Under the pieces are notes generated by a model. It had not been told where the DNA came from. It ran no database searches and worked only from the letters and a program-made list of their open reading frames with translations. Positions 12,278-24,500 of a DNA stretch of 64,000 nt are shown here, piece after piece. Positions within the stretch are counted from its first letter, which is position 1. Every line of letters begins with the position of its first letter. The position numbers were made by a program, and so were the translations under genes. Source of the DNA: Crotophaga sulcirostris (Eukaryota; Chordata; Aves; Cuculiformes; Crotophagidae); the NCBI GenBank assembly GCA_013397455.1, contig VYZB01000221.1, positions 124,001-188,000 of the forward strand, written 5' to 3'.

Positions 12278-13744
12278 AAAGCAGATACCAAGCGTGGTAC
12301 CAAGCAGATCACCCAGAGGTCTGGGACTCCCACTGCTGCAGCCCAGGCTCTCTGGCTACCCCAGCACAGCGTGTTGCCAGCATCAGGTTCCTTTTGAAGG
12401 CTGTGAAGGCAAGGCTGCTGCTCTTGCACTGCAGCCAGCTGTGCCAGTTACTCTCTGGAGTCCTGGAAGACAGACTTGGCTTTGAATTTCTCCTCTGTGT
12501 TGAAAAATACAGAGCAGTCAGTTGCAGATCATAGAAGAATGAGAGTAGGTGGGTTGGCCCCTTCAATTGCATTGGACCAGCAGGAGGGGGTGACAGGTCA
12601 TCAGCTAAGGTACCAGAAAACTATAAATGCAGGAAAATCGGGACTGGAAAGGCAGTGCTGGGAGGACAACATTTGTCACTCAGTTTTGCATCCACAAGCT
12701 GTTCACTGATCCTCTGCTGAGTTTTGGCTTTCTGGCTGGCTTGCCCTGACTCAGTGTGCTCCTGTCCATCTACAGGCTGCACTGCCATCTTCCCTGAGCA
12801 AAGGACACCTCCACGAATCACTTTCCAGCTACAACATGTGCCAATACAGTGTACCAATACAGAACTGCTATGCAGTGGTTATGCTCTGGGGGAGGAGAAA
12901 AGAAAAAAATAGCCCTATAGAATAATAAAGACAATTCATTCCCTCCCCATCAGAAAGGCAAAGAAGCTGACTCTCCTTTCTGTAAATAAAGATGAATGTT
13001 TTACAAAATTTTCCTTTTTCCAAATGACTCAGTTTGTATTCGAAGACAGTCACAAAAAGAATCACACAGTGCTGAAGAAGGATTAGAGCACACAAAGAAC
13101 AAGCGATACAGTCATTCTCTAACTTACTTTGTTTTCAACACGCAGCTCCTGCCAAAGGCTAGCTTTTTGCTCTTGCAGTGTATGATCTGTAAACATTTAA
13201 CCAGCTCTTAGAGAAACATGTGAGACACTTTATCTGCCTGATTATTAATCCAAACCTCTCAGATGGCAAAAAAAAAAGAAAAGAAGAAGAAAAGACACCA
13301 TCCTCCTTTTGCCAGTGGACAATGCAAAAAGCACCTGTAGGATGAAAGCAAATGAACTACCACACATGGCACAGGTTCTTTGGAAAAAGCAGGCACTGCA
13401 GTTTAAATAACCTCCTACAGGTTACAAATGCACAGTTTGTTAGACATCACTGTTACTCGACTATTAATCCCTATTTTAAGAGGTATGTGCGAAACTTACA
13501 ATTTTCGAGGGCTGCCTTTAGTGTTTATGAAGCCAAAGACCACCGAATTTATCGCTGACATGGAAACAGTGCTGGAATGCCATTCTGTGGTGTGAATTAT
13601 TTACTATTTGAAGCAAATCCTGCTTTTTAAACATAGAAAAATACACCCCAAGCCGCAACACGAGCGCAAGGAAAGCTGTGGATGCTGCAAAGCCGCAAAG
13701 TACAAATCCCCAACTTGGGGAACCCCCCCCCCCCGGGACCTCAG
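12278..13744. other. Non-coding stretch upstream of the CpG island
   Basis: No supported exon. A purine-rich A/AAG tract lies at 13267-13294. Short open frames overlap each other on both strands at 12.3-13.2 kb, the pattern expected of non-coding sequence. Confidence 0.5.
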
Positions 13745-13869
13745 CCCCACGGAAGGCGGCCGCACCGGCCACTACAAACCCCGACACCTCCACCGTTTCC
13801 GAGCTGGAACTTCCCCGCGGCGCTTGCAGACGGGGTCGGCGGAGCGGAGCGGCGCGCTCAGCCCGCGCC

Positions 13870-14622
13870 NNNNNNNNNNNNNNNNNNNNNNNNNNNNNNN
13901 NNNNNNNNNNNNNNNNNNNNNNNNNNNNNNNNNNNNNNNNNNNNNNNNNNNNNNNNNNNNNNNNNNNNNNNNNNNNNNNNNNNNNNNNNNNNNNNNNNNN
14001 NNNNNNNNNNNNNNNNNNNNNNNNNNNNNNNNNNNNNNNNNNNNNNNNNNNNNNNNNNNNNNNNNNNNNNNNNNNNNNNNNNNNNNNNNNNNNNNNNNNN
14101 NNNNNNNNNNNNNNNNNNNNNNNNNNNNNNNNNNNNNNNNNNNNNNNNNNNNNNNNNNNNNNNNNNNNNNNNNNNNNNNNNNNNNNNNNNNNNNNNNNNN
14201 NNNNNNNNNNNNNNNNNNNNNNNNNNNNNNNNNNNNNNNNNNNNNNNNNNNNNNNNNNNNNNNNNNNNNNNNNNNNNNNNNNNNNNNNNNNNNNNNNNNN
14301 NNNNNNNNNNNNNNNNNNNNNNNNNNNNNNNNNNNNNNNNNNNNNNNNNNNNNNNNNNNNNNNNNNNNNNNNNNNNNNNNNNNNNNNNNNNNNNNNNNNN
14401 NNNNNNNNNNNNNNNNNNNNNNNNNNNNNNNNNNNNNNNNNNNNNNNNNNNNNNNNNNNNNNNNNNNNNNNNNNNNNNNNNNNNNNNNNNNNNNNNNNNN
14501 NNNNNNNNNNNNNNNNNNNNNNNNNNNNNNNNNNNNNNNNNNNNNNNNNNNNNNNNNNNNNNNNNNNNNNNNNNNNNNNNNNNNNNNNNNNNNNNNNNNN
14601 NNNNNNNNNNNNNNNNNNNNNN
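13870..14622. other. Assembly gap (753 N) inside the CpG island
   Basis: Every base from 13870 to 14622 is N. Flanks are GCCCGCGCC on the left and GGGGGCGGCGG on the right, so the missing sequence is almost certainly very GC-rich, a common cause of drop-out in bird assemblies. Long open frames that appear to cross this point are artefacts of reading N as coding. A first exon or start codon may lie here. Confidence 0.98.
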
Positions 14623-14810
14623 GGGGGCGGCGGGGGCTGCGCGCCCCGGCGGGCAGGAGCCTCCCTGCCTCCCGCGCGGCACCTGGGCTGCGGGGCGGCT
14701 CTGCGCGCCCTTCCCTGCGGCGCCTCCGCCGCGCTGGTGGCGGCTCCCAGCGGTAAATGTGCCGGTCCCCGCGCTCCCTCCGCCCCTCCGGCGCGGTCCT
14801 GACCTGCCTG

Positions 14811-14819
14811 TGACTCACC
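14811..14819 (-). other. Candidate splice donor, minus strand, in CpG island
   Basis: Reading the minus strand, TGTG is followed by GTGAGTCAC, a near-consensus 5' splice site. If used, a minus-strand first exon would end at 14819 and its intron would run towards lower coordinates and into the N gap. I found no matching coding exon on the minus strand between 1 and 13.8 kb. Confidence 0.25.
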
Positions 14820-15225
14820 ACATCGCAGGAGCGCGGGTGCGCCGCGCCTCCCGCCCTCCCTCCCTCTCCCTCCTCTTCCTCCGTCCCTCCTTCCCCCCAT
14901 CCTTCCCGGCCAGGCTCCCCCAGCCTGGGGGCAGGAGGGGCGGCTGTCGCTCCCCAGAGGGGCCACAGCTGCCCTTGGCGGCCCTTACCCCGCACCTGGG
15001 CGTTTTCAGGCTGAGCGGGTGCCGGTGTTGGGCAGGCACAGCCTCCCGCGGCGCTGCCAGAGTGATGCTAAAGCCTCGCCCCGAGGCAGCGAGACTCGGG
15101 CACCTCCGGGCTTCTCCCCGGACCCCACAGGCTGTGTAGCAGCAAACAAATTCAGCCCGTACTGCCTCTGTCACCGTGTCAGTGCTGACCGTGCTCGGAA
15201 CGTCTGTCCGTGTGTGTCATCCCGA

Positions 15226-15232
15226 GTAAGTG
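15226..15232 (+). other. Candidate splice donor, plus strand, in CpG island
   Basis: CCGA|GTAAGTGA at 15226 carries the perfect intron-side consensus GTAAGT. A + strand transcript starting in the island could splice from here to downstream exons such as the candidate at 21439-21502. The exon-side bases (GA instead of AG) are not ideal. Confidence 0.3.
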
Positions 15233-15390
15233 ACCCCAATCCGTGCGGAGCATCCAGCCGCTGTCCCCCCCCGCAGTGTGCTTCCCTCAGCGTAGGGAAC
15301 AGCACGGGCAGGGGTCTCTCCCTCACAAGGTTTGCGAGGCAGATGATGTCTTCATCTTTCAGAGGTGCTGAGAAACTGCGTCATCGAGCA

Positions 15391-18300
15391 ATGCCATGTA
15401 CACTTGTGGAGCTGCTGAGAGACTGCAAACCTCAACACCGGGGCCTGCACCAGAGGACCCATCTTTTTTTGTGGTAATGAGTTTCAGCAGCTACTGATTT
15501 AAACCAGATCTTAAATTAAAGGCTCCATTTTCCAATAGAAGTTATTGGAGACATCTATTTTCCCTTTGCATGCTTCCTTTTTTTGGCCCCAGCTTTGCTC
15601 CCCTTAATCATACCATTTAAACCAATGAATGTTTTGCATGAGTAAAGTACGAGGAACTGTAAGAAACATTGCCCAGTCTCATGATTAACCATGGGAAAAA
15701 TGTCAGCCCTTACATCAAAACGTTTTGAAAGGAAAATTAAATAAAGTATTGGATGTATTTGTTTTAGGCCTGGGATGTCACCATGATGTGTATATAGACA
15801 AAGCTGTACATCAGAACAAAATGCTTTTAAAAAGCAGCTTGCCAGCCTTCCACTAATCTGCACCAGCAGAGCCTTCACAATTTGTTTTTTCTGTCTCCTC
15901 TTTCCTATGGACTTTTTGGCACTAGTGATAAAGACATCTAACCTAGCTATAAACCAATCCTCTGCAAAAACAAATGTGTGATCGAGGCAGCGTGTAACCT
16001 TTTAAGTGTTTAACTTGTGAAATTCTTACTCTGAGGTACCTTTTGCTGACAACAGATCGCAAAAAGACAGCCTGTTTCAACAAGAAAAGTGTAGGAAGGC
16101 TACAGGTGAGGTTATACTTTTTGCTGCCTCATTTCATGTATGTGAGCAACACACAGAAAATTACACCAAGTGAAAATAACACCAATCTCTTCTCCTGCTC
16201 CCTGAAAGGTGAAATTGCAAGAAACTAACCAGCAATCCAGATGTTCTGACTGATCCGATCTCATTTGTTTGCAGTCCCTGAAAATCTGTCCATTTACTTC
16301 AGTGACCTTTACTTCAATTAATACTCAGCAGTAGTCAGAAAAGGAAGATTGAGAAGCAACACACAGAGTGCCAACCCCTAGAGGGAAAGGTATGGTTACA
16401 ATTAGATCGTACAACTCACTGGGCTTCAGTTAGTGATCACTTAATCAGTGTGCATCCATACATTTCCATCAGATTTGGAAGAGTCTCATTAGTTTCGGAA
16501 GAAAGTGATAAAGATTTTGGACTGGTGTTCATCCTCTTAAGTATAGCCCTACATGTTATCTTTTCGTAGTCCTCTCACTTCCACGTGCACCTGCCCATGC
16601 TGAACAGCCAGCACCCGAGCTGTTATCAGTGGGACAGCATGTGCTATTCTAAAACTAACAAATGGATTGTCACTAACATAAAAAGGAGAAACAGATGTTT
16701 CCTTTCATTTTGCCCATGTTGTTTTAGGTTAGCTGTATGAGACAACCACACAGCAGCAGGGCTTTGATAATCCTCAGATACTCCCTTCACTGTGCTTGCA
16801 ACGGTGTGTATGCACCACGAACAGTTTCTCTGAGGCTTGAAGCACCTTTAAGATGCAGGAACTGTTGAAAGAAAAACGATGACCTTCTTATCCTGTTTTT
16901 CATATAACTTTTCCTCATTTCTCTCTCCTTTCCAAAAAGAGCTGGTCCTCTGCACTCTGTTAAGGCATAAGTATGATAGCGTGGCACATTTTAGAAGGCT
17001 GACGGCACTGGAAAAAAACAATTCAAAAGTGTAAAGGAGAGTCTGTCAGGTTGATCTATTCGGCAAGAGAACTGGAACGCACTGGGGAGAGTATTGGCAC
17101 GTGCTTCCCAGCCCTGACGTGTTTCGAGATAGGGAGCTGATGAGCGAACGCTATCACTTCTCTAAGGATATAAACAAATGGTTAGAAAAATGAGTTGCAA
17201 GGCTACGTTTAAGTTGAGCTTCCAAAAGTAAAGACAAGGAATGAAAGCACAGGGCGATTTATGTTTCTATGCTTTAGCAGTAGTGTACCCACAACACACT
17301 AAGAGGCTTAGTTTTGTCTATGGGTTTGGTTGTGACTTGTGTTCAGAACCTAAGAAATGATTGATCCTAACTACAGGTAGCAAAATGGAATCCAAAGACC
17401 AGATTCTCCTAGGTACCAAATTGCTATATAATTTTAATAAAGGGAAGATATTTACATATCTTTGTGAATCTGGATCTAATCATCTTTTTAAACTTGCATA
17501 ATCAAAAATGGGTCTACTGTGCATTTCTGTGGGACCACACTACACTATATGGCACTACAGCTATATGTTACCATCTGTGGATTTGCTCTTTTTCCTCTGC
17601 TGCAGTCAGTCACACCTCTGGGAGCACATATAAAATGCAAATGTCATTGTGAGACTCCAGAGACTTCTGACTTAGCAGGGCTTACTCATGAGTAAATGAT
17701 TTCACAAGGAGCAATACAGTGGAAGAGAATTATTATAATTTAATGCTTAAGAACATGGGAGACAAAGAACTGTAGACCTGAGCTCAGCAGTGGTGGGTTA
17801 TCAGGTACCCTCCTGCAGCAGCACCCTGCAACGCAGACTGGCAGTTGCCCAGTCCAAGCCTCCCTGGAGGGAGGGTACAAATAAAGAGCCTTAGAGACTG
17901 CACCCAACCCAACTGCCTTACAGACCGGTGATTCAAAGGTAAAACATCAATGCCACAGCCTGCTGGGGTAATGTGTAACTGTAATTCCTGCAGACCCTTG
18001 TTTACTGGCAAGCAGCCTGGCTGCAAATGCCACGGGCAGCTCAGGGAAGGGGTTGTGCCTAAGGCACAGTTCCCTGTGACTTTTTTTGTCCCTTGAAGTC
18101 ACTCTGGCAGAATCCATCTTTCACTTCTCTCTTCTCCGGGCTCAAAAAGCACGCAGTGGGCATGGGCAGATGATGGTGAGTGGGGGACTGGGCTGTAGAG
18201 AAAACATACCCTTGATGGTTGTTCTGCCTCTTTGGAAACCAGGCAAAATATCACAATTGATACTTAGAACCGTAGACTCCAAAGATTTGATCATCACTGT

Positions 18301-19939
18301 ATTTTGTGGCTATTTATTAATTATCTAGGCATTTATTAACTAAGCCCATGGATTCTGCAAGCTAAATATGTACTTCATGTTTGTTTGTAAGAGGGTCAGC
18401 AGTGGAACAAGAAGAAATTTTGGCCTGTGGCTGAAGGTTGCAAAAGTCCTTTGCAAAGCCAGAAATAGCAGTCCCCAGCTAGAAATCCTAATCTCTAACT
18501 GCTGAGCTACCCTGGGCAGTTCTCCATTTGTATGGAAACACAGATTGTAACCAACCATGTTTCCACTAATTGCGCTGTGTATAACAGGTGCTTTCTTTTC
18601 TCTATTTATTGACTAAGCAAAGGGAAGTCCTTTGTTTAACTTGATGGTGGTTTTCTCCTTATTTGTCTTTCTGGTTGTAACAGAACACCACAACTCAGCA
18701 ATCCCGAAATCTGAACAGAGCAGGCACCAATTTACTGGGTTGCTTGAGAATGGAGGAAAATATGGATGGAGTTAGCACATCTGAAGTCTGGATTTCTATG
18801 GGTCTGTGTCCCTTTTGTGCCAGCCCCAGCGCCTGGGTGACCAGGTGGAAAGCTGATATGCGAAGTTCAGGAATCCAGCAAAAATTAATCACTCAGAAGA
18901 ACAAAGATTAGTATACAGACAGATCAGCTCTTCAAATCCATCTGCTATGCAGTAACATGAGTGCTAGTGCCTGCAAAAGCATGAAGTCAGAGACCGAGGA
19001 GGAGGGTGGGCTTGCAGCAGCCAATATTTACATTAGTTTAAAACAAGGAGGTACCTCACCCTCCAGAAAGCAACAGGGGTTCTGACAGGGGGTGCTGTGG
19101 ATTGCAGCACTGCTCCTCACCTTGGCCTTGCTGCCCTTCCTACTGGTGTTGAAATATGTTAAATCCTTGAATTAGTTCTTCTGAATGTACAAAATCAAAA
19201 AACCATTTCGAGGATGGAAAGCTGAATGGTCTTTATGATCTTATGCTCATGTCCCTGAAACGGACACGACTACAGTAGCCCTCGATGTGTTCACTGAACT
19301 CACACAACAGAAGCAAAGGCTTTCCAGCACACACTGTAGGGTATTTTTCCAGCACAGCTCATCGTGAACTGCTCAAGTCAAAGCACAGTGGCAAAACCCA
19401 AACTCAGTCTCATATATGGGCCACTTCAACAAAGTAGATTTGTAGGCCTGGAAATGGACCTAATGATATTCGAAAGTCAGATAAGTTGTAAAATGAGGAA
19501 TTTACTGTATATTGTATTCATATGTTCACTAGTATTGCACATTTAGTTGTCTTAAAATGGTCTGACAAGTATAACTGTTTCTTAACATTCTTTTCAGTAC
19601 ATTGTAAATGCATTCCCCCCTCCCTGATTTTGACAGCAAACATGTTGCATTTGTCTTGTGGTAAAATCACTCTGATTATGACATTTCCAGGATTATTTTT
19701 GGACCTACGGCTAGAAAGTTTCCAGAACTCTCTTTTCAGTCTGATTCCTGTGACTCAGGTGCAGCCTTTTTTTTCCTTCAGTTTGTTTTTTTTACATTTA
19801 CAAAGGTCATAGCAGGCAGATCATTGGAAATAAAAAATTTGCCTATTTAAAAGCAGAGGGACAAATCCTGCCTCCAGCTATGCATGCACCTGGTGAGCAG
19901 GGGAAGGGTGTGACTGTAGTAATACAAATGTGAGCACGC
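15391..19939. other. Non-coding stretch, probably intronic or intergenic
   Basis: AT-rich sequence with no exon, repeat family or RNA gene that I can support. If the CpG island drives a + strand transcript, this would lie in its first intron. Confidence 0.45.
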
Positions 19940-20055
19940 TTGAACGAACACAGTCTTGATTCAGACTGCTTTGGAAGGACATAAGCTTCACTAGAGATAA
20001 TCAGATACCTAAGGTTAAGCATGTACCTATGTCTGGCGAAGCTGAGTGCCACGAG
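19940..20055. repeat. Possible old diverged interspersed repeat
   Basis: The stretch contains GACATAAGC, then AAGGTTAAGCATGTACCTA and GGCGAAGCTGAG. This resembles, from memory, an ancient sauropsid repeat built around palindromic AAGTTAAGCATGTGCTTAAG-type units. The match is partial and degraded. I could not align it to a consensus here, so the call is tentative and the boundaries are approximate. Confidence 0.3.
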
Positions 20056-21438
20056 AATATGCAGCCTGGTTTGTGCAGTTGTACTCATCATTATAGGTCA
20101 CGATGTAGATCCACTCTGTGCCATTTGCACAACTGTTACCATTGGTGAGGTCTTGTGAGCTGAAAGAGAACCATCACCTTCAAGTATCTTCTTTATCCAA
20201 AAGCATCTCAGAATGCAACCGCCTAAGGTAATGCTGCTGTAAGCACTGTCTCAGATGAGTGAAACTGAGAGAGATTTGATAAAAAATATCACTTTATTTT
20301 CTGCTTCCTTACTGCTTGTGTTTATAGTACTTTGTCTGTTATCAGATTAACTCAAAGATTTTTCCTCAATAATTTTGCCACATATAATAGAGAGGAAAGC
20401 ATTTTAAAATCAGAAATTATGATTGTAAAACTTCCACAAAACACCAAGGAGTAAAAGAAAAAATAGATCCTATATTGACTATATTTCCTTGGCATAATGT
20501 TGACCAGGCGTCAAATGAAGAGTAAGGAGAGGCATTACAGAATACATTTGGTAATGAAATCAGTTTTATACATAAGTGTTTGCAGACTTGGAAGTTTGCA
20601 TCGTAGCTCTCTATAAGTACCAAAGTGGAGGTCTTTGGCAAAACCTCAGACTGATGTAGTTTATAGTGGGAATTTGCCTGGAATGCTTAGTTTTGGAGAA
20701 CCACAATTTCATCTTGGTTTCATCATTATCATCTTTTCACCACCTCTACAGGATTATACACAGAATTGTTTGTTGATTTGGAAAATCAGGTCCTTTATGC
20801 ACATATGAGGATATCAAATTTGTCTTCTACATGATCATGAAGAACAACAACACAGCTCTAAAACCACATAGTGGCTTTTCACTTAATGTCATTAAAAATG
20901 AGCTGTTTCCCAGATGTGGTTTAGAATGTGTTGCATTTTATGTTCAATACCTATTTTGATACATTTTTTAAAAATAAAGATATGTATTCTGTGACCAAGC
21001 CAATTTATTGTAAGTCAGGCCTGGATTTGGTTCATTATCATTAAAGAATGTGCATTTTAAAGTTGACTTAAGAATAACATTGTTGATTCTGTAATGATGT
21101 AAGTATATGGTATTTGCCAAAAGCTGTATTTCATAACGCTGGTTTAGGATACAGCCCAACTCATAAGAATCTTGATAGAAGATTATTCCTTTCAATAACT
21201 TTCATAATTTAATTAGATGCATGTGCTGATTATGAATCTAATGCTATGGAGAATGAAGTCAACGTTAAAAAAACATTATTTAAATTAGGCAGGAGCACAC
21301 CCATAATGTGTAGCCAAGAAATATTTGTGCCCTTAACAATACATCTATACTGATAGCAATATATTTCTTCACAAAAATAAAAAAAATCAAAATGTCCTCA
21401 TACTATTATTAAAATGTTACCTTTTTTTATTCCTTCAG
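20056..21438. other. Non-coding stretch, nothing recognised
   Basis: AT-rich sequence with no supported exon or repeat before the polypyrimidine tract that precedes 21439. Confidence 0.45.
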
Positions 21439-21502
21439 GAGCTAGCATGACTTCTGCGTAACATCCAGAGAGGGCACATTTAACATACCAGCAAGGACTC
21501 AG
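21439..21502 (+). other. Candidate non-coding internal exon (64 bases)
   Basis: A strong polypyrimidine tract and acceptor (CTTTTTTTATTCCTTCAG) ends at 21438, and a near-consensus donor (CTCAG|GTGAGTTT) begins at 21503. Together they define a 64-base exon. All three frames contain stops (TGA, TAG or TAA), so if real it is an untranslated exon: a 5'-UTR exon of a gene whose coding part lies beyond the window, or an exon of a long non-coding RNA. It lies about 6.2 kb downstream of the CpG-island donor at 15226, on the same strand. Paired splice motifs at this spacing also arise by chance in long introns. Confidence 0.35.
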
Positions 21503-24500
21503 GTGAGTTTAAAGTTTGACTTTGAATTTGGGAAATTTCAAGTCAGATGATTCAAGGAGTTTTTAGGTTATACTGAGCTAAAGCAAAAGTGGTTACTTCA
21601 GCATTGTAATTTTATGTTTCTCTTTCCTCTGCCTGCTATCAAAGCGGTTTTTTTAACACATAGTCCCAAGGCAAAATTCAAAGCTAAAGTATGGGTTTTG
21701 TGAGAACACCTATCTGATTTTGGTCACTTTCATAGGTTGAATTTTACCTCTAAGAAGGAACAAAAGCATCCCACCAAGAACTAGGCAGCAGGAAAGAGAG
21801 GACCAATAGGACAAAACCCATCCAGCTCAGGAGATTTAACTGTATGAGTACATCATAAGTGAGGAACAAGATGGTGATGCCTTTTTTCCAAATTAAATCA
21901 CAGTGCTTGCCCTGCCTACCTGCCCAGCCTGCTTGCAGAGGGTCAGGGAAGGCTCAGACATCACGCGCTGCTGTTCACTTAGCTCAGTGGTATCAGTCCC
22001 TCATAGATATGGTGACTGTGTCTACCCTCAGTTTGGCAGGGGTGTTTTTAATAGCATGCTCATTATACAGAAATATTTTCATTTGACAGACAATTTAAAT
22101 GATCTATAAAAGCTGCAATTACCATCAGGACAAATCCAGCTCTGACTGACTCCCACATTAGCTCCCAAAGTTTGACTCCCAACCAAGAAACAAGAAAGAT
22201 TTTACCGTTTCTTTCTTACATACGATCTTCCTCATTACAGCTGTGTCCCATGTTAATGTATGAAGAACATCTCAAACACCTGCTGTCTTAATCCTCCCCC
22301 AAAACCACTGCTGAGAGGTGCTGTTAGCTTCATTTTACTGACAAGGGACTGAGGAACAAAGAAAACTAGTAATTTCTAAGGTAAGAAAGGAAGGAAACCT
22401 CTAGAGGAGCAAAAGGAAGAAAGTAGATCTAATATAGAATTATTTTTCTGAAGGTTCAAAAATCCTAAATTATATTTGATAGGTCAAGCCAGGTCAGGGA
22501 GGGAAGTGCCATGTGAAAACAAAATTAAAAAGACTGCTTTGAAATCGGGACCTTCAGTTTTGAAGCTAATTCTGAAAATATTCCTTTTGCTGATATTGTG
22601 TTGTTAATTTATATATGAGTAATTTACTTGCATAGCCAGGTGCTCACAGAACTTGTTTGTGAAATGTAGGACATTTTGTCTGTAACCATTTCTTGAGAAA
22701 CAGGGAAGAAATCAGTTATTTGGATTATCTTCCTTGAGCATCCTGGTTCCCAGATGAAGCAAGTCACGTTGGTCTCCTTAGTCAAGTCAGCTTGTGAGGC
22801 CAGTGGCCACTTTGAGGCACCCAGGTCACTTCAGCCTGTCCTCTCAGTCCCCTGAGAAATAAAGCATCAGTTCTGCAAAACTCTCAGAAGTTACACTGAA
22901 GGCAATGCAGGAAGGCTGGCCGTTCTTTGGGGGTTTTCAATTTCCTTTGAATGTGCAAGGCTAGACAGATCTTTTACATCTTAAAGTAGTTTTTAATGCT
23001 TTTCTCAGAGCTAAAATGTATTGTGAACATTTTACTGGTATGTGTTAGTGCTTTTTAATGACAATAATGATGTAATAACTGTTAACATTATCTTAGAAGG
23101 CTGTGATGTGTCTCATTGCACACATCCTATTGACATTAATCAGGAAAGAGGCCTAATCTCAACCCAAACATGTCAGGGGAGTGGCTGGGGTGGAGGTGTA
23201 GTTGGAGATAAAAAGGAAAGGCTGCTTTTTTTTAGGAAGGAAAAGAAGGTCTCCAGCCCCATCACCTCACCTTGGAGTGACCTCTGTGTTACGAGCGGGT
23301 TCACCTCTGCTCCCAGCCTGTCCCCTCACCTGGGCAAGGCCCAGCTCACTCCGTGTGCCTTTTGAGATGCCTAGGCTGGAGATCTTGTCAGTCTGATCTC
23401 CTTTTATAGGAAAAATCAGCACAGAGGAAAACACCTAAGAATGTAATTCAGTGCATCTAACATATGAATCACTTCATTTTTGTTCATGCACTACATACAA
23501 GATGCAGGACATCTAATGTTTCTCATCTGGGTCTCAGTTACAGATGAGCAGTCAGACAAGAACCCAGCATTTCTGCCTGTGTGCTGCCAGGGAAGCACTG
23601 AGGAAAATGGAAGAGATGAAAGTTTCAAAAGCAATTCATTTAGATCAAGTCTCAGTGGAAATATTCCAGATATGTTTTGTTATCTCCAGTATTGTCCAAG
23701 ACATGTTGAAGCAGGTAATTCTTGTTTTGAGGGAGAAAGCAGACAAAAATCCACAGATGAAAACATAAAAACCCGACACTTACACAGCTCCTAAATTTCT
23801 ACTAGATTTCTTGGCTCAAGGCTGTGGATGGTTTTTTTTTTTTTTAAAGGTAACCTTAGACCTCACTATAGAGTTCTCTCTCTTTTTTTTTGAGACTAAA
23901 GAGGCAGCAAAATATACAGGGATTATTTCACTAGTTGTGATAATTAACAATTTCATTAAAGTTTCATTAAAGGCATGGCTAATGGAATACATGTGGACTA
24001 CCAATCTACTTCTGCCATGGTAGTTTTGGAGATAGTTCCTAAATGGACACCAAGAGACAGCAGAGATTTTAGCTGATGGACCACATTTTTCTCTTCCACT
24101 GTTCATATCCTGGCAGTTCCAACACTCTGATCAACAGCCTTTACTTTATGTGGAACAGGTTGCCATTTTTAAATTTGAAACTTTCTAGTAAGGGATTTCC
24201 TAATCAAACCTTGATATGTTTTCACTGGCTTGAGTGTAATCCTCTCATGCCTCTTTCTGGGAACAGAAGCAGCCTCCGTGCCTTTCATAGAGATTCAGAG
24301 CTGGTTCTGCCTGTTCTGGTACCTTTGCCCAGTCTTAAAGCTGAGTGACGCTGCCCCAAATACCTATGGATGGGTTTGAAAGGCTTCAGAGATCTCAATC
24401 AGACAGAATTTAGAGACAGGCCAGGTATGAGCATCTGGAAGTAGGTCTGAGATGGTGTGGCTTGAGTTTGCAGCAGAACACAGGAGACAAAGCTTTGAGG

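Larger units (their letters stand above)
13745..15390. promoter_or_regulatory. CpG island, probable promoter (possibly bidirectional)
   Basis: GC content and CpG density rise abruptly from about 13745 and fall away after about 15390. Two 60-base lines right of the gap (14641-14760) contain eight or nine CpGs each, against about one or fewer in typical flanking lines. GC-box cores (GGGCGG) occur at about 14625-14630, 14693-14698 and 14938-14943, and an AP-1 type TGACTCA at 14811-14817. I see no TATA box near these, which fits a TATA-less CpG-island promoter. Splice-donor motifs leave the island on both strands: CCGA|GTAAGTGA at 15226 (+) and TGTG|GTGAGTCAC ending at 14819 (minus). Which strand is used, and which gene it serves, is not visible. 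Part of the island is unsequenced. Confidence 0.85.

Noticed and set aside
13518..15139. Long open frames (274 to 485 codons) on both strands
   Set aside because: They cross the 753-base N gap. Unknown bases cannot give stops, and the flanking CpG-rich DNA has few stops in any frame. The real sequence contributes only short low-complexity Arg/Pro/Gly-rich pieces.
23270..23331. Exon-like segment on the minus strand (acceptor GGGCCTTGCCCAG, donor AAG|GTGAGG)
   Set aside because: Short, no recognisable protein, and GTGAGG-type donors are frequent in this locally GC-rich patch. No partner exons were seen on the minus strand.
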